Shown here in pieces: positions 11,620 through 23,578 of a stretch of 64,000 bases of DNA. Below the pieces are notes generated by a model. It saw nothing but the letters and a program-made list of their open reading frames with translations, was not told the origin of the DNA and did no database searches. This DNA comes from Ophiura sarsii (taxonomy: Eukaryota; Echinodermata; Ophiuroidea; Amphilepidida; Ophiuridae), in the NCBI GenBank assembly GCA_035610835.1, contig CM069445.1, positions 35,788,656-35,852,655 of the forward strand. The letters run 5' to 3'. Both the position numbers and the translations under genes were made by a program. The first letter of the stretch is position 1. Each line of letters opens with the position of its first letter.

Positions 11620-12330
11620 TTTAATAATAATAATAATAATAATAGTGAACATTTATATTGCGCACAAATCCAGCGCTCATGGCGCATACAGAGCTAACAT
11701 GATATTAAAGACAAAAGCAACATACAGAATAGTGAACAAGATGCATAGGCCTACTATTAAATAGTACAAAATAAACATTTTAAGCATAACCATGACCATA
11801 GGCACTTTGTATGAGATTGAGCCCGTTTTTAAAATCTCTGAAGTGATGGAGAAGTAGGCCTACGGATGTGAATGTGAATTGAATTCCACAACCGGCAACA
11901 GAGAAGGCTCTGTACCCCCAGGACCATGATGATTTAGGCTCAACTTAGCAGTTGAACGAAGACCAGACGGGATGCGTTGTAGAATTTGAGAAGTTCAAAT
12001 AATGTAGGGTGGAGCTTGATTATTGAAAGCACGGTAGGTAAGAAGCAGCAACTTAAACTGGATCCTGAAATGAATGGGTTATGGGTACCCGGTGTAACTC
12101 ATGAATAAGAACTGGTGTTATGTGCATAGGTTTGGTGCGAGTGATAAGACGAGCAGCTATGTTCTGCCTCAACTGCAGACGATGAATCTGAGCTTGTGTG
12201 AGACCTGGGACCAATACTAAAGAGAAGCGAGTTTCCCATGTCCAGACGAGAGGTGACGTAGACATGACCAATTGTTCTGTGTAGATTGAGAGGTGAGATC
12301 ATATTCTACCCAGGTTTCTGATCTGGTAAG
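11620..12330 (-). mobile_element. Decayed CR1/L2-like LINE 3' end
   Basis: Two minus-strand frames (12302-12099 and 12271-12053) together show the C-terminal part of a CR1/L2-type reverse transcriptase: TSRLDMGNSLL, then LQLRQNIAARLITRTKPMHI and TPVLIHELHRVPI. A frameshift separates them and several stops follow. The element ends at a (TTA)n run (11622-11643), a common tail for such LINEs. It lies tail to tail with the fragment at 10790-11510. Confidence 0.8.
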
Positions 12331-12524
12331 AAGATGGATTATTTGACAATTGCAGAAATATGCGAGTCCATACGGTCATTGTAGTGTCCATGATGACACC
12401 AAGATTGCGCACACATTTGACAGAGGCAATAGTTGCGTTTCCAATTGTAACATGTGAGGTGGTGATCTTACTGAGTTTTTGTTTGGAACCAAGGCGGACT
12501 GTTAAAATATATGGATGGAGGCAA

Positions 12525-12705
12525 AAAATGGGGACGAAGGGAGAAGGGAAATATGGGGGGGGAGAGAGGGGAAAAGAAGAGGAAAAGAAAGAAAAAGAGG
12601 GGAAGAGGGGAGAGAAAAGGAAAGAGAAAAGAGAAGTGAAAAGAAAAAGAGAAGGGGAAAAGAAAATAATATGGGAGAGGGAGAATGGAGAGTGAGAACG
12701 GGGTC
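12525..12705. repeat. Purine-only GA-rich tract
   Basis: About 180 bp of almost pure A and G on the plus strand (GAGAAAAGGAAAGAG-like). The basic/acidic open frames across it (12360-12733) are low-complexity artefacts. Confidence 0.85.
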
Positions 12706-12721
12706 CTGGGGATGGGGACGA

Positions 12722-12892
12722 TTGTTCTACTAGCCAGTTGGTCTACTAGCCAGTTAGTCTACTAGCCAGTTGGTCTACTAGCCAGTTCGTCTACTAGCCA
12801 GTTCGTCTACTAGCCAGTTGGTCTACTAGCCAGTTGGTCTACTCGCTAGTTGGTCTACTAGCCAGTTGGTCTAATAACCAGTTGGTCTATAT
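12722..12892. repeat. 16-bp minisatellite, about 10 copies
   Basis: The unit GGTCTACTAGCCAGTT repeats head to tail with few changes (TAGTCTAC, TTCGTCTAC, CTCGCTAG variants). Confidence 0.95.
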
Positions 12893-13026
12893 AAATCCGT
12901 CAAAAAAGCCGCTCACCGCACTTAAGAAAAATATCTGAAGCAGAAAAGAAACAAACTACCATACAATACTATTTACGTAAATCCAACAAGCTCTGGCAAC
13001 AACTTTTTATTTTTATTGTATACCAC

Positions 13027-13486
13027 TAGAGGTGGGCTATAAATGGGTGATGTTTCAAAAACCTTAGGGGCATATTTTAAATGAAGCAGTATGTCTTCCT
13101 GATCAATTTGACACCTTTCTTTAAAAGATCAGATAGTGCCGCCCAAAAAGCTGATTTCGATGAGGGCCATTTTACAAATACGAGAAGTCCAATTCTTCCA
13201 AAACTTCAAGAAATGGATTCCTTGGCCTCAAACACTTACATACCAACCCCAAAATCAATGTAATATGTATGAAATTTTAATGTGTGACACAAATGAAGAA
13301 TTTCAGATCACCCCCCCTGACCTCCCCCCTCATCGAAATCAGATTTTTGGGCGGCACTGTCTCATTTTTTAACCGATTTTTTAAAGAAAAGTGTCAAATT
13401 GATCAGGAAGACAGAGGCCTCCATATAAGATATGCCCCTAAGGTGTTTGAAACATCACCCTTTTCCCCCTCTATAGCCCACCTCTA
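13027..13486. mobile_element. Foldback MITE with 7-bp target duplication
   Basis: The left end TAGAGGTGGGCTATA and the right end TATAGCCCACCTCTA are inverted complements, and the arms stay complementary for over 100 bp each (TTTCAAACACC, CCTGATCAATTTGACAC and TGCCGCCCAAAAA on both arms). ATACCAC flanks both sides (13020-13026, 13487-13493). Confidence 0.88.
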
Positions 13487-14605
13487 ATACCACAATACGG
13501 TATAAATCCAGTTGCCAATATGTCGGCTAATTAATGCATTAAATATACATGAATACAAGTAAAGCTTTTGGATACAAGGAGAGATCAGCAATGTTGATGT
13601 GACTTGATGTAGGCCTATTGGGGATATAGGCCTATGTCTCTTCGGTGCAAATAAAATGTGAAGCTATACATTTGACGCCATTTGGTGTACATTTTCACAC
13701 GTTTTGTAGACATTTGTGTTGATGAGCCTATCAAAAAGCTCCCAAAATTACATAAAACATGTTTGTACTTGGTCTGAGCGTCCATAAGGTGGTATGAAAG
13801 GCAAGGTGAAGTTGCTCTTGTGGTGATTAAAATAGGCCTACTTAAAAAAGAAAAAACTCAAATCTCAAATTTGAGCCAATCGGACATATGGTTTATGAAG
13901 TTGTTGATGAAAGATTCTTTGTATCTTATTGTTGTTTTTCCAAAATAATATTGATGAAGTTAATGAGGAAAAGTGGCCAAAATATGCTCATGAGTATTTT
14001 ACCAATATCTGATGAATAACCATCATACTACTTATATCTTACAGAATGTTGGCCTGTAACTTTGCCAATGTGTTTCTATGGCCTAAAACATTAACATATA
14101 TTTAACCTGTTTTTCTAATTTGCATACTTGTATAATTAATGAGCAATTAACTGAAAACTGGCCGTGCAAAACCCTTACTCCCCCCCCCCCCCTTAAACAG
14201 CTCCATGTACGCCCCTTTAAAAACCCATGAACTCCCCTTGATAAAACAGGCAATACAGCGTGCCAGACTTTTAGGGTAACGCCTGACAGGGGGGTAATCC
14301 CGGACAGAGCGATTGCAGCAAAACGGAGAAGGGTGGCGCTATTACACTACCCTGTCGTATTAACGCCCTTCCCCTCAAAAAAGTCTCGCCCCTTCCCCAT
14401 TTACCCCCATGTGAAAAAATGCCAGCTTAGCTGATTCTAAAAAAACTATCCGATTTAGGCAATTTCTGAGCAAATTTGTGCGATTCTAGCCTATTTGGGA
14501 AGATTTCTTGCCACTGCCCCTAAAAATAATATTAATGGCCCCCCTCGGCCCCCCCCCCAAAAAAAAGAAAGAAAGAAAGAAAAGATCCCCCTCCTTTTTG
14601 CCCTC
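13487..14605. other. Intergenic DNA without recognisable gene
   Basis: AT-rich sequence with a C-run at about 14180-14191. No coding feature is visible. Confidence 0.6.
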
Positions 14606-14758
14606 CTAGTGGTGGTGGTGGTGGGGGCGGTCGTGGAGGTGGTCGGGGGGGGGGTCGTGGTGGTGGTGGTGGTGGTGGTGGTGGTGGTGGTGGTGGTGGT
14701 GGTGGTGGTGGGTGGTGGTGGTGGTGGTGGTGGTGGTGGTGGTGGTCGGGGGGGGGGG
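14606..14758. repeat. (GGT)n microsatellite with G-runs
   Basis: About 150 bp dominated by GGT triplets on the plus strand. It creates poly-Val/Gly, poly-His and poly-Pro frames on the two strands that are not genes. Further G-runs follow at 14863-15013. Confidence 0.95.
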
Positions 14759-15084
14759 TGTGGGTGACTCGCGTCTCGGTGAAATTAGGTCGATAATGGA
14801 CATAGAGAATATAATTTACTATTACAATCAGCCAGGGGCGCAAATCCGTTTTTGAAAGTGGGGGGGGGGGGACACAATATTTTTGTCATTTAAACTTCGG
14901 CGCGACAACCAGTGGAAGTGGTGGTGGTGGTGGTGGGGGGGGGGGGGGGGGGGTCAAACAGGGGACAATTATTCCGAGGGGGGGGGGGTCAAACAAGTTT
15001 TTCGGGGGGGGGGGAGTTCAATTGTTTCAGGCGCATATAATAAGCCCGTAGCACGGATTTATTTTGGTGTGGAGGGAAGCTGAA

Positions 15085-17253
15085 ATAGCCTGGGGTTCCT
15101 TATTGAAGGTAATAGTGTTTCAGTGTTTTCTCCCAAGGGTTTTAGGAGAAATGCTCCTGGCACCTCTCGGAGATGAATGTGGTGTCCATATGGGCGAATC
15201 CTTGTTAGTGGTTGTAGGGGCGAGGCCCTTCAAGCTATAGGGTTTTAGAGTTTCAAGTTAGAAATAAAAATGGTGTATGAAATTTGTGGGGTCCAGGGGC
15301 GGAGCCCTGGTGGGGGTTTCGCCCCTAGAAGCTGTAGGGTATCAGGGTTTTCAAGTGGTTTAGGAGAATGCTCCTGGCACCCCAATTAAGACAAAATGGT
15401 GTATAAAATTGTGGAGTCGAGTCCAGGTGTGTGCTGAGCCCTGGTGGGGGTTCTAGGTGGCGAAGCCTCCTTGAAGCTGTAGGGTTTCAGGGTTTTCAAG
15501 TGGTTTGGAGAATGCTCCTGACACACCAATTAAGACAAAAATTGTGTATAAAATTTGTGGAGTCCAGGTGTGGGCTGAGCCCTGGTGGGGGTGCAAGGTG
15601 GCGAAGCCCCCTAGAAGCTGTAGGGTTTCAAGGTTTTCAAGTGGCTTAGGAAATGCTCCTGGCACCTATTAAGACAAAAATGGGGTATGAAATTTGTGGG
15701 GTCCAGGGGCGAAGCCTGGAAGCCCCTTCAAGCTATAGGTTTAGAGTTTCAAATTAGAAGTGGTGTATGAAATTTGCGGGTCCAGGGGCAGAGCCCGGGG
15801 GGTTCTAGGGGGCGAAGCCCCCTTGAAGCTGTAGGGTTTCAGGGTTTTCAAGTGGTTTAGGAGAATGCTACTGGCACCCAACTAAGACAAAATATGGGTA
15901 TGACATTTGTGGGGTTCAGGGGCGAAGCCTTGTTTGTGGTTTTGGAGGTTCAAGCTATAGGTTTAGAGTTTCAAGTGAATGGTGTATGGAATTTGTTGGG
16001 TCCAGGGGTAGAGCCTGGTGAGGGGGGGGGGGGGGGGTTCTAGGGGGTGATGCCCCCTTGAAGCTGTAGGGTTTCAGGGTTTTTAATGGTTCAGGAGAAT
16101 GCTCCTGGCACCTAATTAGGACAAGAAATGGTGTATAAAATTTGTGGGTCCAGGTGCGTGGGGAGCCCTGGTCAGGTTCTAGGGGGCGAAATCCCCTTGA
16201 AGCTATAGGGGTTCAGGGTTTTCAAGTGGCTTAGGAGAATGCTCCTGGTACCTAATTAAGACACAAATGGGGTATGAAATTTGTGGGGTCCGGAGTGGGG
16301 CCCTGGGGGGGGGGGGGGGGGGGGTTCTAGGGGGCGAAACCCCTTGAAGCTGTAGGGTTTCAGTTTCAGGATTTTCAAGTGGCTTAGGAGAATGCTCCTG
16401 GCACTTAAATTAAGACAACTCTGGCAATCATTTTGTGCTTTCTCATCATTATACAAAGCAACATGTGCTTGTGACGCAAAATGTCGGGGGGGGGGGGGAC
16501 ATTTGGCATTGTGTCCCCCCGTCCCCCACCCGATGATTTGCCCGACCCCCACCAAGGTACTTATGAACGGTCCCTTAATACGACTGTAACGCTCCTTGTA
16601 TTTTACAACAATGGTATATGAAATATGTTAGGTACATGGGCGTTCGCCCCCTTGAAGCTGAAGGGTTCAGAGTTTTTAAGTGGCTTAGGAGAATGCTCCT
16701 GGCACCTAATTAAGAAAAAAATGGTGTATGAAATTTGTGGGGTCTAGGGGCGGAGCCCTGGTGGGGGTTCTAGGGGGCTGAAGAGGTTTCAGAGTTTTCA
16801 AGTGGCTTAGGAGAACGCTTCTGACACCTAAATTAAGACAACTCTGGTAATCATTTTGTGCTTTCTCACCATTATACAAAGCAACATATGCTTGTGACCC
16901 AAAATGTTGGGGGGGGGGGGCATTTGATATTGTGCCCCCCGTCCCCCACCCGATTTGACCCCACCCTATGATTTCCCCGACCCCCACCAAGGTATTTATG
17001 AACGGTCCCGTAGACGAACTGTAACCCTCCTTGTATTTATGACAACAATGGTATATGAAATGTGTTAGGTACAGGGGCGAAGCCCTGGTGGGGTTCTAGG
17101 GGGCGAAGCCCTTTGAAGCTGAAGGGTCTCAGAGTTTTCAAGTGGCTTAGGAGAACGCTCCTGGCACCTAAATTAAGACACCTCTGGCAATCATATTGTG
17201 CTTTCGCATCATTCTACAAGACAACATGTGCTTGTGATACAAAATGTGTGTGG
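15085..17253. repeat. Degenerate tandem array, units about 125-335 bp
   Basis: At least eleven copies of a unit carrying GTAGGGTTTCAGGGTTTTCA, GAGAATGCTCCTGGCACC, AATTAAGACAA, a TGGTGTATGAAATTTGTGGG block and GGGGGCGAAGCCCCCTTGAA. Copy spacing is irregular and several copies carry long G-runs. The array runs into the assembly gap. Confidence 0.88.
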
Positions 17254-17353
17254 NNNNNNNNNNNNNNNNNNNNNNNNNNNNNNNNNNNNNNNNNNNNNNN
17301 NNNNNNNNNNNNNNNNNNNNNNNNNNNNNNNNNNNNNNNNNNNNNNNNNNNNN
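17254..17353. other. Assembly gap of 100 N
   Basis: Exactly 100 ambiguous bases, probably a scaffold gap of arbitrary size at the end of the tandem array. Confidence 0.98.
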
Positions 17354-17454
17354 CAAGATAATGTCAATGCCAATATTGCCAAGGGAAAACCAATAATGGC
17401 CCAATATGGCTTGCCAAGAAAATACCAACGCCAATATTGGGCCAATATGTGAAT

Positions 17455-17568
17455 GTTGTCTGGGAAGTGTGGTGTGGCTGCTGGTACCCACGTTGTGAGG
17501 TTATGGAATAACTATATGGGGATATTTTGATGAGCTAGGTATACTGTGGGAAGATCTTCTTTAGTTAA
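17455..17568. repeat. Minisatellite array 2, left fragment
   Basis: GGTACCCACGTTGTGAGG and ATGGGGATATTTTGATGAGC match the array 1 unit. The fragment is cut off by the foldback element that follows. Confidence 0.7.
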
Positions 17569-18288
17569 GGGACCCGCAACCCTCGCAAATTTGGCCCATT
17601 TTTAACAAATGTTTTGTGCCATAACTTTTTATGGGTAAGAGTAATGTCAGTAAAAGTATACATTTTTGGAAAGGAAAATAACCGTAGAATATATTTATGG
17701 TCTCTGATTTTACCCTAAAAGTTGCATTTTTGAGAAAATCATAAAAAACAGTTTTTTGGCCCCCAAAATACTTATAACGTCCCTTAAACAAATTTTGTTT
17801 ATCAAAAATTACTCAAATTTAGTATACACCCTGATCTGGCATAAATCTAGCGAAGGTTTTTTTATTTTTTCAAATTAGGCCCAATATTTTGAAAAAAATG
17901 ACATTTTTGGCCTAGAAATTTAAAAAAACCAAAATGATGGCATTTTTTGGGAAAAAATGACTTTTTCTCAGAAATTTGGACCTAATTTGACAAAATAAAA
18001 AATCCGTCGCTAGATTTATGTCAGAGCATGGTGTATACTAATTTTTAGCAATTTTTGATCAAACAATTTGTTTTAAGGAACGTTATAAGTATTTTGGGAC
18101 AAAAAAGTGTTTTTTATGATTTTCTCAAAAATTCAAATTTTAGGGTAAAATCCCAGGCCATAAATAGATTCTACGATAAATTTCCTTTCCAAAAATGTAT
18201 ACTTTTACTGAAATTACTCTTACCCATAAAAAGTTATGACCCACAACATTTGTTTAAAATGGGTCAATTTGCGAGGGTAGCGGGTCCC
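17569..18288. mobile_element. 720-bp foldback MITE with TTAA target duplication, inside minisatellite array 2
   Basis: The ends GGGACCCGC and GCGGGTCCC lie between TTAA at 17565-17568 and TTAA at 18289-18292. The arms are complementary almost throughout, for example GTATACATTTTTGGAAAGGA on the left and its complement near 18185. Minisatellite sequence resumes on both sides. The open frames at 17561-17791 and 18055-18309 are the two arms read in opposite directions. Confidence 0.9.
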
Positions 18289-18292
18289 TTAA

Positions 18293-18938
18293 GTGTACCC
18301 ATATTATGAGGAGACTGCGTAGCGCAGTGGGGCTTTGAACTAGAGATGTGTTGTGGGTTGATTGTATGTTGCTACCCACACTGAGGTTATGACACACAAT
18401 GGGGATATTTGTATATTGCTAGAGGTGTATTGTGGGTTGATTTTCCTCTGTTAGTACCCACATTGTGAGGTGACTGTATGACGCAGTGGGATATTTGTAT
18501 AAACTAGAGATGTGTTGTGGGTTGATTGTATGTTGCTACCCACACTGTGAGATTAATGTATGACACAATGGGGATATTTGTATAAGCTAGAGGTGTATTG
18601 TGGGTTGATTTTTGTGCCTACATTGTTAGGTGAATTATAAACGTAGTGGGCGATTCGTATGAACTATAGAGATGTATTGTCGGTTGATTTTCTTCTGTTT
18701 GTGCCTACAATAGGTGAATCATAACGTAGTGGGGCTATTTGTATGAACGAGAGATGTATTGTGGGTTGATTGTATGTTGCTACCCACACTGTAAGGTTAA
18801 TGTAGGACACAATGGGGATATTTATATTTATATTTATATATGCTAGAGGTGTATTGTGGGTTGCTTTTCTTTTGTTTGTGCCTACAATGGGGATATTTGT
18901 ATAAGCTAGGTGTATTGTGGGTTGATTTTCTTCTGTTA
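18293..18938. repeat. Minisatellite array 2, middle part
   Basis: Five to six units with GACGCAGTGGGG or ATGACACAATGGGGATATTT and GTGTATTGTGGGTTGATT. It is the same family as array 1. Confidence 0.85.
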
Positions 18939-19223
18939 GGCCAATAAAAAAAAAATATGGCTCAGCTTCCCGCGCGCATTGGTCTACATATTCACATTTT
19001 AGCTCATCTTTTTTTTTACGCTTTCGAGGGATTTTGTGCTTTTTGTTATTTTTTAAAAAGAAATTGTAAAGGAAGAAAAAAACCACTGGCGAGCCAAAAA
19101 TGCAATAAAAAAAAAAATTCCGCGTAGCTCATAGCTTTTTTGTACTAAAAAAACACAAAAACGTAGCGCTTAATACGGTTTTGGGCTAAATAAAGGAAGC
19201 TGAGACATACACTTTTTTCTTCC
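18939..19223. mobile_element. MITE, PIF/Harbinger-like (TTA duplication), copy 1
   Basis: It contains CTCAGCTTCC near the left end and GGAAGCTGAG near the right end, as in the copy at 22969-23293. TTA flanks it at 18936-18938 and 19224-19226. The 3-bp T-A-type duplication and the GGCC start fit PIF/Harbinger MITEs; the superfamily assignment is inference. Confidence 0.75.
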
Positions 19224-19632
19224 TTAGTGTACCTAAATTGTGAGGTGATTGTGTGATGCATGGGAGTATTCGCATGAACTAGAGGTCGAGGTGCATTGTG
19301 GGCGGGTTGTCTGTTGGTACTCACACCATGAGGTTATTTATGACACACTGGGGATATTTTTATATAGGGGTATATTATGGGTTAACATCTCTAGTTCATG
19401 TGTCATACAGTTGCCTCACCATGTTGGTAATAGCAAACAAAAAAATAATCTACAATACACCTCTAGTTGATGCGAATATCCCCAGTGTGCAGTTGCCTCA
19501 CCATGTGGGTACTAGCAAACAGAACATCAGCCCACAATACACCTCTAGTTCATACAAATATCCCCACTGTGTCATACAGTTGCATCACTATGTGGGTACT
19601 AGCAAACCGAAAAGCAGCCCACAATACCCTCA
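19224..19632. repeat. Minisatellite array 2, right part with orientation switch
   Basis: Units read forward up to about 19385 (GTGGGCGGG, ATGAGGTTATTTATGACAC) and then in reverse complement (ACCTCTAGTTCATACAAATA, TCCCCACTGTGTCATACAGT, TTGCATCAC). Confidence 0.8.
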
Positions 19633-20612
19633 GTGATTCCAGGGCCCTGCCACTCCACCTCCACAGCTCATTGGTGATACAGAAGCTAGGTGTAACATGT
19701 TTTAATTTGGAAAGTACCGCTCGCTCAAACCTGCTATCTTCCATGACGTACTCCACAGAATCATGCATATTTATGAAGCAGCTTCTAAACTCCACCCTCT
19801 CCGCCTTACTATATAGCGCCATTGCTTTGGAATAAGTCTGAGAATCAGGTCTAGACAAAATTCAGGCGACACATTTTTCTTTGACAAGATATAAATTATT
19901 TGGACATTCATATATTATTGGAGATATGAGTTTCTTGAACACTCAAATTAGATTGTTTTCATCAAGCATTTGCTTGTATTTTTTCTTGTTTTTCCTAAAT
20001 TTTACTCATTTTTCCATTAAGACATCCTTTGGCAAGAACACTGTGGAGTTTTATTAAGTTTTGATGCTGTTAAGGCATTCAACATACAAAAAGAGCAACA
20101 CCAATTTTTACATCAGCAGTCTGCTGGACAAGAAAATCAGCAAGTTATGGGTGACCAAAAAACTGACTGACAAAGGTTATGACATTCCAGCAACACTGAA
20201 ACGACCAGATTGATCAAGTGAGATTAAATACTAATAGCCGTCTCGTTCATGACGATACAGGAAAACCACAAAATTTTACAAATAAAAAATGAGGTTCCAT
20301 AGATTAAATATTTCACATCGCATGCCTCGTCTAGAAATGAAATTTTACACTACATCTTCCTGGTTCTCGCACCAGATAAACTGCGCATCGGAAGAGTGTC
20401 CAATAATCTCATCATGAGCTCAATATCTTGAACAACAATATTGGAAAATGATTTTTAGTTGTCCAAAATATTTTTAAGAATAAAGAAACATGACACCTTT
20501 TGAACACTGCTTTGATTTTATTTTTCATTTTTATGCTTGATCATCAGGCACACATTACAGTACTATAAAAGAAAAAAAACTTCAATGCAGAATTGAATCA
20601 GGTTTATCTTAA
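19633..20612. other. Intergenic DNA without recognisable gene
   Basis: No feature found beyond AT-rich sequence. The frame at 19467-19835 starts in the repeat array and has no protein-like character. Confidence 0.55.
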
Positions 20613-20957
20613 AGGTGTATGGTATGATCGACAACATCGTCCCTCCGATTTACCTCAAATATGGGGATATATTGGTATCACCAGATAGCTCATATTTATC
20701 TGATACTCATCCTGTAATTTGACGCTCCAAATCGACGTATTTCTGACGAAATCATGAAAAAAGTAGCGAATTTCTCGCAAACTTGGTTAACCAAACCGGA
20801 AGTATGCACAATCTTCTTTCTCAGTGAAATGGTGCGAAATCAAAATTCCCGCTAAAATGTTGCAGTTTTTTTACGTGGATCCATATAATGGTCGATATTT
20901 GACCTTATACGTAAGTTTGAAGGAAATTCATTTTTAATTTTGATCATACCATACACC
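20613..20957. mobile_element. 345-bp MITE with TTAA duplication, copy 1
   Basis: The ends AGGTGTATGGTATGATC and GATCATACCATACACCT are perfect inverted complements between TTAA at 20609-20612 and 20958-20961. A second copy lies inverted at 48303-48655. The TTAA target is typical of piggyBac-type elements. Confidence 0.92.
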
Positions 20958-22349
20958 TTTAAGGTAGATTCCTATGTTCAAATAGTCATTTTGGCCAAAT
21001 TTGGTTTTACTAAAAGCCTTGACTAAAATCGATTATTAATTTTCAGGGAACAATATGGCGATTTTCTTATGTATTTTTTCGAGTCATTTCTACACACCTT
21101 TTATCACATTTTAATGTAAATTTGGAGTTTTATTTATGAAAGTAATATAAAATCTTTTAATATAAATTGATATTAGAGTTGGCAATACTTTGACAAAGAA
21201 AATGATGAAGATTAATTAGCATAAATATCCTAATTTTAAAACTAGACACAAACAGGCTTTTTTTAGCAGCATTGCATTTTCGCAGTTGCGACACAGGAAT
21301 TGTTGTTCCTCAGTATCTATACAGGACTTTCCAACCAACAGAAATCTAAAAGAGGAACATGGAGCCACAACCGTGTCTAGCAACACTACATGCACCCACT
21401 AAAAGAAACAAATCATCAAGTTGGGTATATGGCTACTTAAAGATACAGAGAAGCTTTTGTAGATCTAATTCTATCACAATAGACTGGAGACTGAGAATGC
21501 TGGAGCATAAGTAAAATTTGCAACATTTTCTATAATTATTTACAATCACTGACATTTCCAGAAAGAGAGACTGTCCCGTTTTACTTCAGAAAGCTCAAAA
21601 TGAGTGACAGTACCTCAAATTGTGGTACAATTGGAAGATCTGTATACGCTTGAAACCTGGCAGAAATGCTGTTCACACAAACATAAGTGTTGAACTAAAA
21701 TATTTTGAATATCATGCTGCGAAGCTGTATTTTAATTAATGCAAAATATAAATGACAAGCTAATTTTACCTATTCAGCACATGATGCATGGTATAATCCT
21801 ACCATCACAGGAAAAGCACTGTTTTAGTTCAGAACACATATAATAGTGTTTTTTCCTTTTTTTTTCATTTGCATTTGATCGCATTCACAATTCAATGTTA
21901 ACAGAATTTCCTGTACCGCAAGTTGCAAATTTATCTAATCCAATATGACCACCATGACCATGGCAATGGGTCACATAACATACTTTTGCATGCGATTTTT
22001 AAACATGAGGGTCACTACTAGGATAAGATTGAACAATAAAAACATGCTTTCTATTTATTATGAAAAAGTGCTTTGAAAGTAATAGTGCATGAACATAAGA
22101 ATCTACCTTAAAGGTCCTCGCCCCACACAGGGTAGTATGGATTGAATCCAGTCATACACTTGCTGTTAAAGACCATTCCAATAAAACTTGACCATGTTTT
22201 TAAACTATCTGAGGCACAGCTCCTGATTACACCAATTCTCACATCGTCAACACATCGTTTTCTTCACTACCATACATCATTGCACCTGCCTGCCAAGTTG
22301 CATCAAAAAGAGCAAACTAAGTTTTTAGTGAAATATCTTGTTGAATAAG
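20958..22349. other. Intergenic DNA without recognisable gene
   Basis: AT-rich, with no coding or repeat structure that I can support. Confidence 0.55.
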
Positions 22350-22462
22350 CAGGCCTGTGAATGGGCTTTTAAAAAAAAAGTCTGAAAAGGTCTGAATTTG
22401 ATAAAAAGTCTGAAATTTTGCTAAGCTCCTATACATTTTAAATCTGAACTTTCACACCCCTG
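22350..22462. mobile_element. Short hAT-like MITE remnant
   Basis: It starts CAGGCCTGTGAATGG and ends TTCACACCCCTG, with internal AAGTCTGAAA repeats. Related copies lie at 49600-49768 and, more diverged, at 60914-61092. CAGG-type ends fit hAT elements. Confidence 0.6.
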
Positions 22463-22751
22463 ATAAGGGGAGGCTAGCCGAATAAAACCTCTAGCATCAT
22501 GATCATGATATACTTTAGGCTTTGTCTAATTTTTTCAGATTCTGTACTTTTTAATAATTGTGATAGCACCGGTTGTCTCTTTTTGATGACTAGATGCAAT
22601 GATCTTTGGGCTATCCATGGTACTAAAGGGTTTTCTTTTTTATGTATAAGGCCAAAGTTGTTACTAAGCTGGTCTGGTCAAATAGTAAAGAAACAGATAT
22701 AATTTTATTTTTAGTGTCATCTATGCTAAACGGGTAATGCTACCTTAATTG

Positions 22752-22803
22752 CATAGCAAATAGCACCGCAATAGCCGGTATTGCGGTGCTATTTGCTATT
22801 TGC
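22752..22803. repeat. Perfect hairpin
   Basis: AAATAGCACCGCAATA and TATTGCGGTGCTATTT flank a short GCCGG-containing loop. The stem is AT/GC-mixed, with no T-run that would suggest a terminator. Confidence 0.7.
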
Positions 22804-22968
22804 CCTGCTCAAGTCATTTTTGTATTCTTTGTATTCATTTTACAATTATGTAATAAAATCACTGACATTTTTTTACTTCTCTGCATCAAATTTGTGACTG
22901 TTTTCTAGTAAATAACAAATGTTTGCAAAACTCTGTGCAAGTAACATACATATAATATAAATAACTAA

Positions 22969-23293
22969 GGCCAAAGTAAAAAAACACTTTGTCTCAGCTT
23001 CCCGCACGCATAGCTTTAGAAATTCACAATTTTACCGCATTTTTTTTTTTTTTAGGTTTTTGAGAGATTTTCCCGTTTTTTGTCTTTTTTTCTTACTGAT
23101 AAAAAATATATATATATCGACCGCAAAGCGGCCGAAAAAAAAAATAGTGGCCTAAATCTGCAATAAAAAAATAAAAAAGGGGGTATTTCCGCATTCGCAT
23201 AGCCCTTTTTGACTAAAAAACAAAACAAAACGCATAGCGCTTAGGGTTTTGACCCCAAGGAAGCTGAGACAATTTTTATTTTTTACTTTGGCC
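22969..23293. mobile_element. MITE, PIF/Harbinger-like (TAA duplication), copy 2
   Basis: The ends GGCCAAAGTAAAAA and TTTTTACTTTGGCC are inverted complements; CTCAGCTTCC and GGAAGCTGAG lie just inside. TAA flanks both ends (22966-22968, 23294-23296). Same family as 18939-19223. Confidence 0.85.
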
Positions 23294-23372
23294 TAACAAA
23301 TGTAAATGCTGTAAGCAGTTGTGACACACACACAAAAAAGTAAAAAAGGGCTGGTGATTATCCATGTAACGC

Positions 23373-23578
23373 ACTATACTCCGTTCGTCTACCTCTGTGC
23401 AGTGATGTCAGTGCAAATCATGTGGTAGGCGCAGCGTTTTTGTGCTAGTGCCGGGATTCTTCTTTGATCGCGTAGGTACATACAGGTGCGCATTAAAGTT
23501 ACGTGCGCGATATTAGGCTGCGCTAGCTTAAATATGCACTGTCGTCACTGCATAGAGGTAGATGAACAGAGTATAGTG
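23373..23578. mobile_element. 206-bp TIR element, TACTCTGTTCC-related family
   Basis: The ends ACTATACTC and GAGTATAGT are inverted complements. The interior shares GATGTCAGTGC, GCGCATTAAAGTTACG and CGCGATATTA with the copy at 54812-55011. Confidence 0.8.

Noticed and set aside
12360..12733. Lys/Glu-rich open frames
   Set aside because: Low-complexity GA tract, no other coding evidence.
14495..14843. Poly-Val/Gly, poly-His and poly-Pro proteins
   Set aside because: Translations of a GGT microsatellite on both strands.
16256..17361. Several ~100-codon frames near the gap
   Set aside because: They lie in the degenerate tandem array and partly run through N bases.
17561..18309. Two similar proteins with FQKCILLL-type segments on opposite strands
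   Set aside because: They are the two arms of one foldback MITE read in opposite directions.
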